A DNA stretch of 64,000 nt, taken from contig NC_082683.1 in assembly GCF_949987515.2 (NCBI RefSeq), positions 123,838,582 to 123,902,581 of the forward strand, in the 5' to 3' direction. Of this stretch, positions 63,562-64,000 are shown in pieces. Each line of letters starts with the position of its first letter. Position 1 is the first letter of the stretch. The DNA comes from Delphinus delphis. Lineage: Eukaryota; Chordata; Mammalia; Artiodactyla; Delphinidae. Made by a program: the position numbers and the translations under genes. Under the pieces are notes generated by a model, which was given only the letters and a program-made list of their open reading frames with translations, did no database searches and had not been told where the DNA came from.

Positions 63562-63889
63562 CTGTGAGGGAGAGAATCAGCAAACACAGCTGGTGGACAG
63601 TCAGCTTTAAACTGGACCAGCTAGAAGGCCCAGTGGAGGGTGGGCAGCAATTTTCACTCTCTGAAACAAATTTCATTGTGATTTCTCACACACCCATTTT
63701 ATTTTTAGCAAACTTCATGTAACTTCTAGTGCATCATCAACAGTAGGGCTTGAGCCAGAGAGGGGCTTGTTTTTGCTCCAGAGATAGTGGGTTGTACTGA
63801 GCTATTTGTGTGCACCCTCCTCTACTCTCTCCTGTGGCCAAGGTCTTAGGCTGCAAGGTACTAAGTTTCAGGCCAAGAAGCAGCACAGA
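63562..63889. other. Intron sequence, nothing recognised
   Basis: This is upstream intron on the gene strand. The preceding ADCY10 exon is not within the window. Confidence 0.5.
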
Positions 63890-64000
63890 GCAAAAGGTAC
63901 CAGCTCTGGAATCAGAAAATCTGTGTTCTCAGGCCACTTCCCAAGTGTAGAAACTTGGACAAGTCAATTACACTCTATGAACTTCAGTTTATGAATCTGA
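63890..64000 (+). mobile_element. MIR fragment at window edge
   Basis: The sequence taccagctctggaatcagaa, tagaaacttggacaagtcaa and aacttcagtttatgaatctg is a forward MIR cut by the window end. Confidence 0.65.

Noticed and set aside
1..64000. CRISPR arrays, phage, bacterial operons or defence systems
   Set aside because: The sequence is plainly mammalian intron and exon DNA; repeats are dispersed SINE/LINE/LTR/DNA elements, not spacer arrays.
1..64000. Ruminant BovB or Bov-tA elements
   Set aside because: I looked for them to test a ruminant origin and recognised none, which supports a cetacean instead.

Overview
The window is nuclear DNA from a mammal, very probably a cetacean. The evidence is about seventeen copies of CHR-type tRNA-derived SINEs (short 'gcttccctggtggcgcagtgg' copies and long copies ending in 'gacccaacgcagccaaaaataaa'), cetartiodactyl-type LINE-1 elements, and no recognisable BovB or Bov-tA element, which a ruminant would be expected to show.

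One protein-coding gene is present. It is the middle and C-terminal part of ADCY10, the bicarbonate- and calcium-regulated soluble adenylyl cyclase, on the minus strand. Twenty consecutive coding exons run from 63561 down to 154. They encode about 1,050 residues, roughly human residues 341 to 1393 of 1,610: most of the second cyclase domain including active-site Thr405, Asn412 and Arg416, the P-loop NTPase domain (Walker A near 516-523, Walker B near 644), and much of the long helical C-terminal region. Every junction is GT-AG, all exon phases agree, and no exon contains a stop, so the gene looks intact. The first cyclase domain lies beyond the right edge and the last ~215 residues beyond the left edge.

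The rest is intron filled with layers of mobile DNA. Three near-full-length L1 elements lie antisense to the gene in three different large introns: 14873-20781 (between exons 12 and 13), about 25990-32320 (between exons 9 and 10) and 49813-56753 (between exons 4 and 5). All are disabled. Around them are 5'-truncated L1 pieces (two with inverted 5' ends typical of twin priming), older L1, L2 and MIR fragments, MaLR-type LTRs, two DNA transposons (a MER2/Tigger copy and a 482-bp TA-flanked pogo/Tigger-like MITE), a truncated EEF1A1 processed pseudogene, and simple repeats. Several insertions are nested and can be ordered by their target-site duplications.

The points most worth a second look concern ADCY10 splicing. 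A 78-bp intron is a multiple of three and has no stop. Skipping one exon predicts a catalytic-only truncated cyclase. A SINE lies about 45 bp upstream of one 3' splice site. I found no sign of a wholly new biological system. Exon numbers are local to the window (exon 1 is the most 5' one visible), and human residue numbers are counted from recalled human sAC landmarks, so they are approximate downstream.
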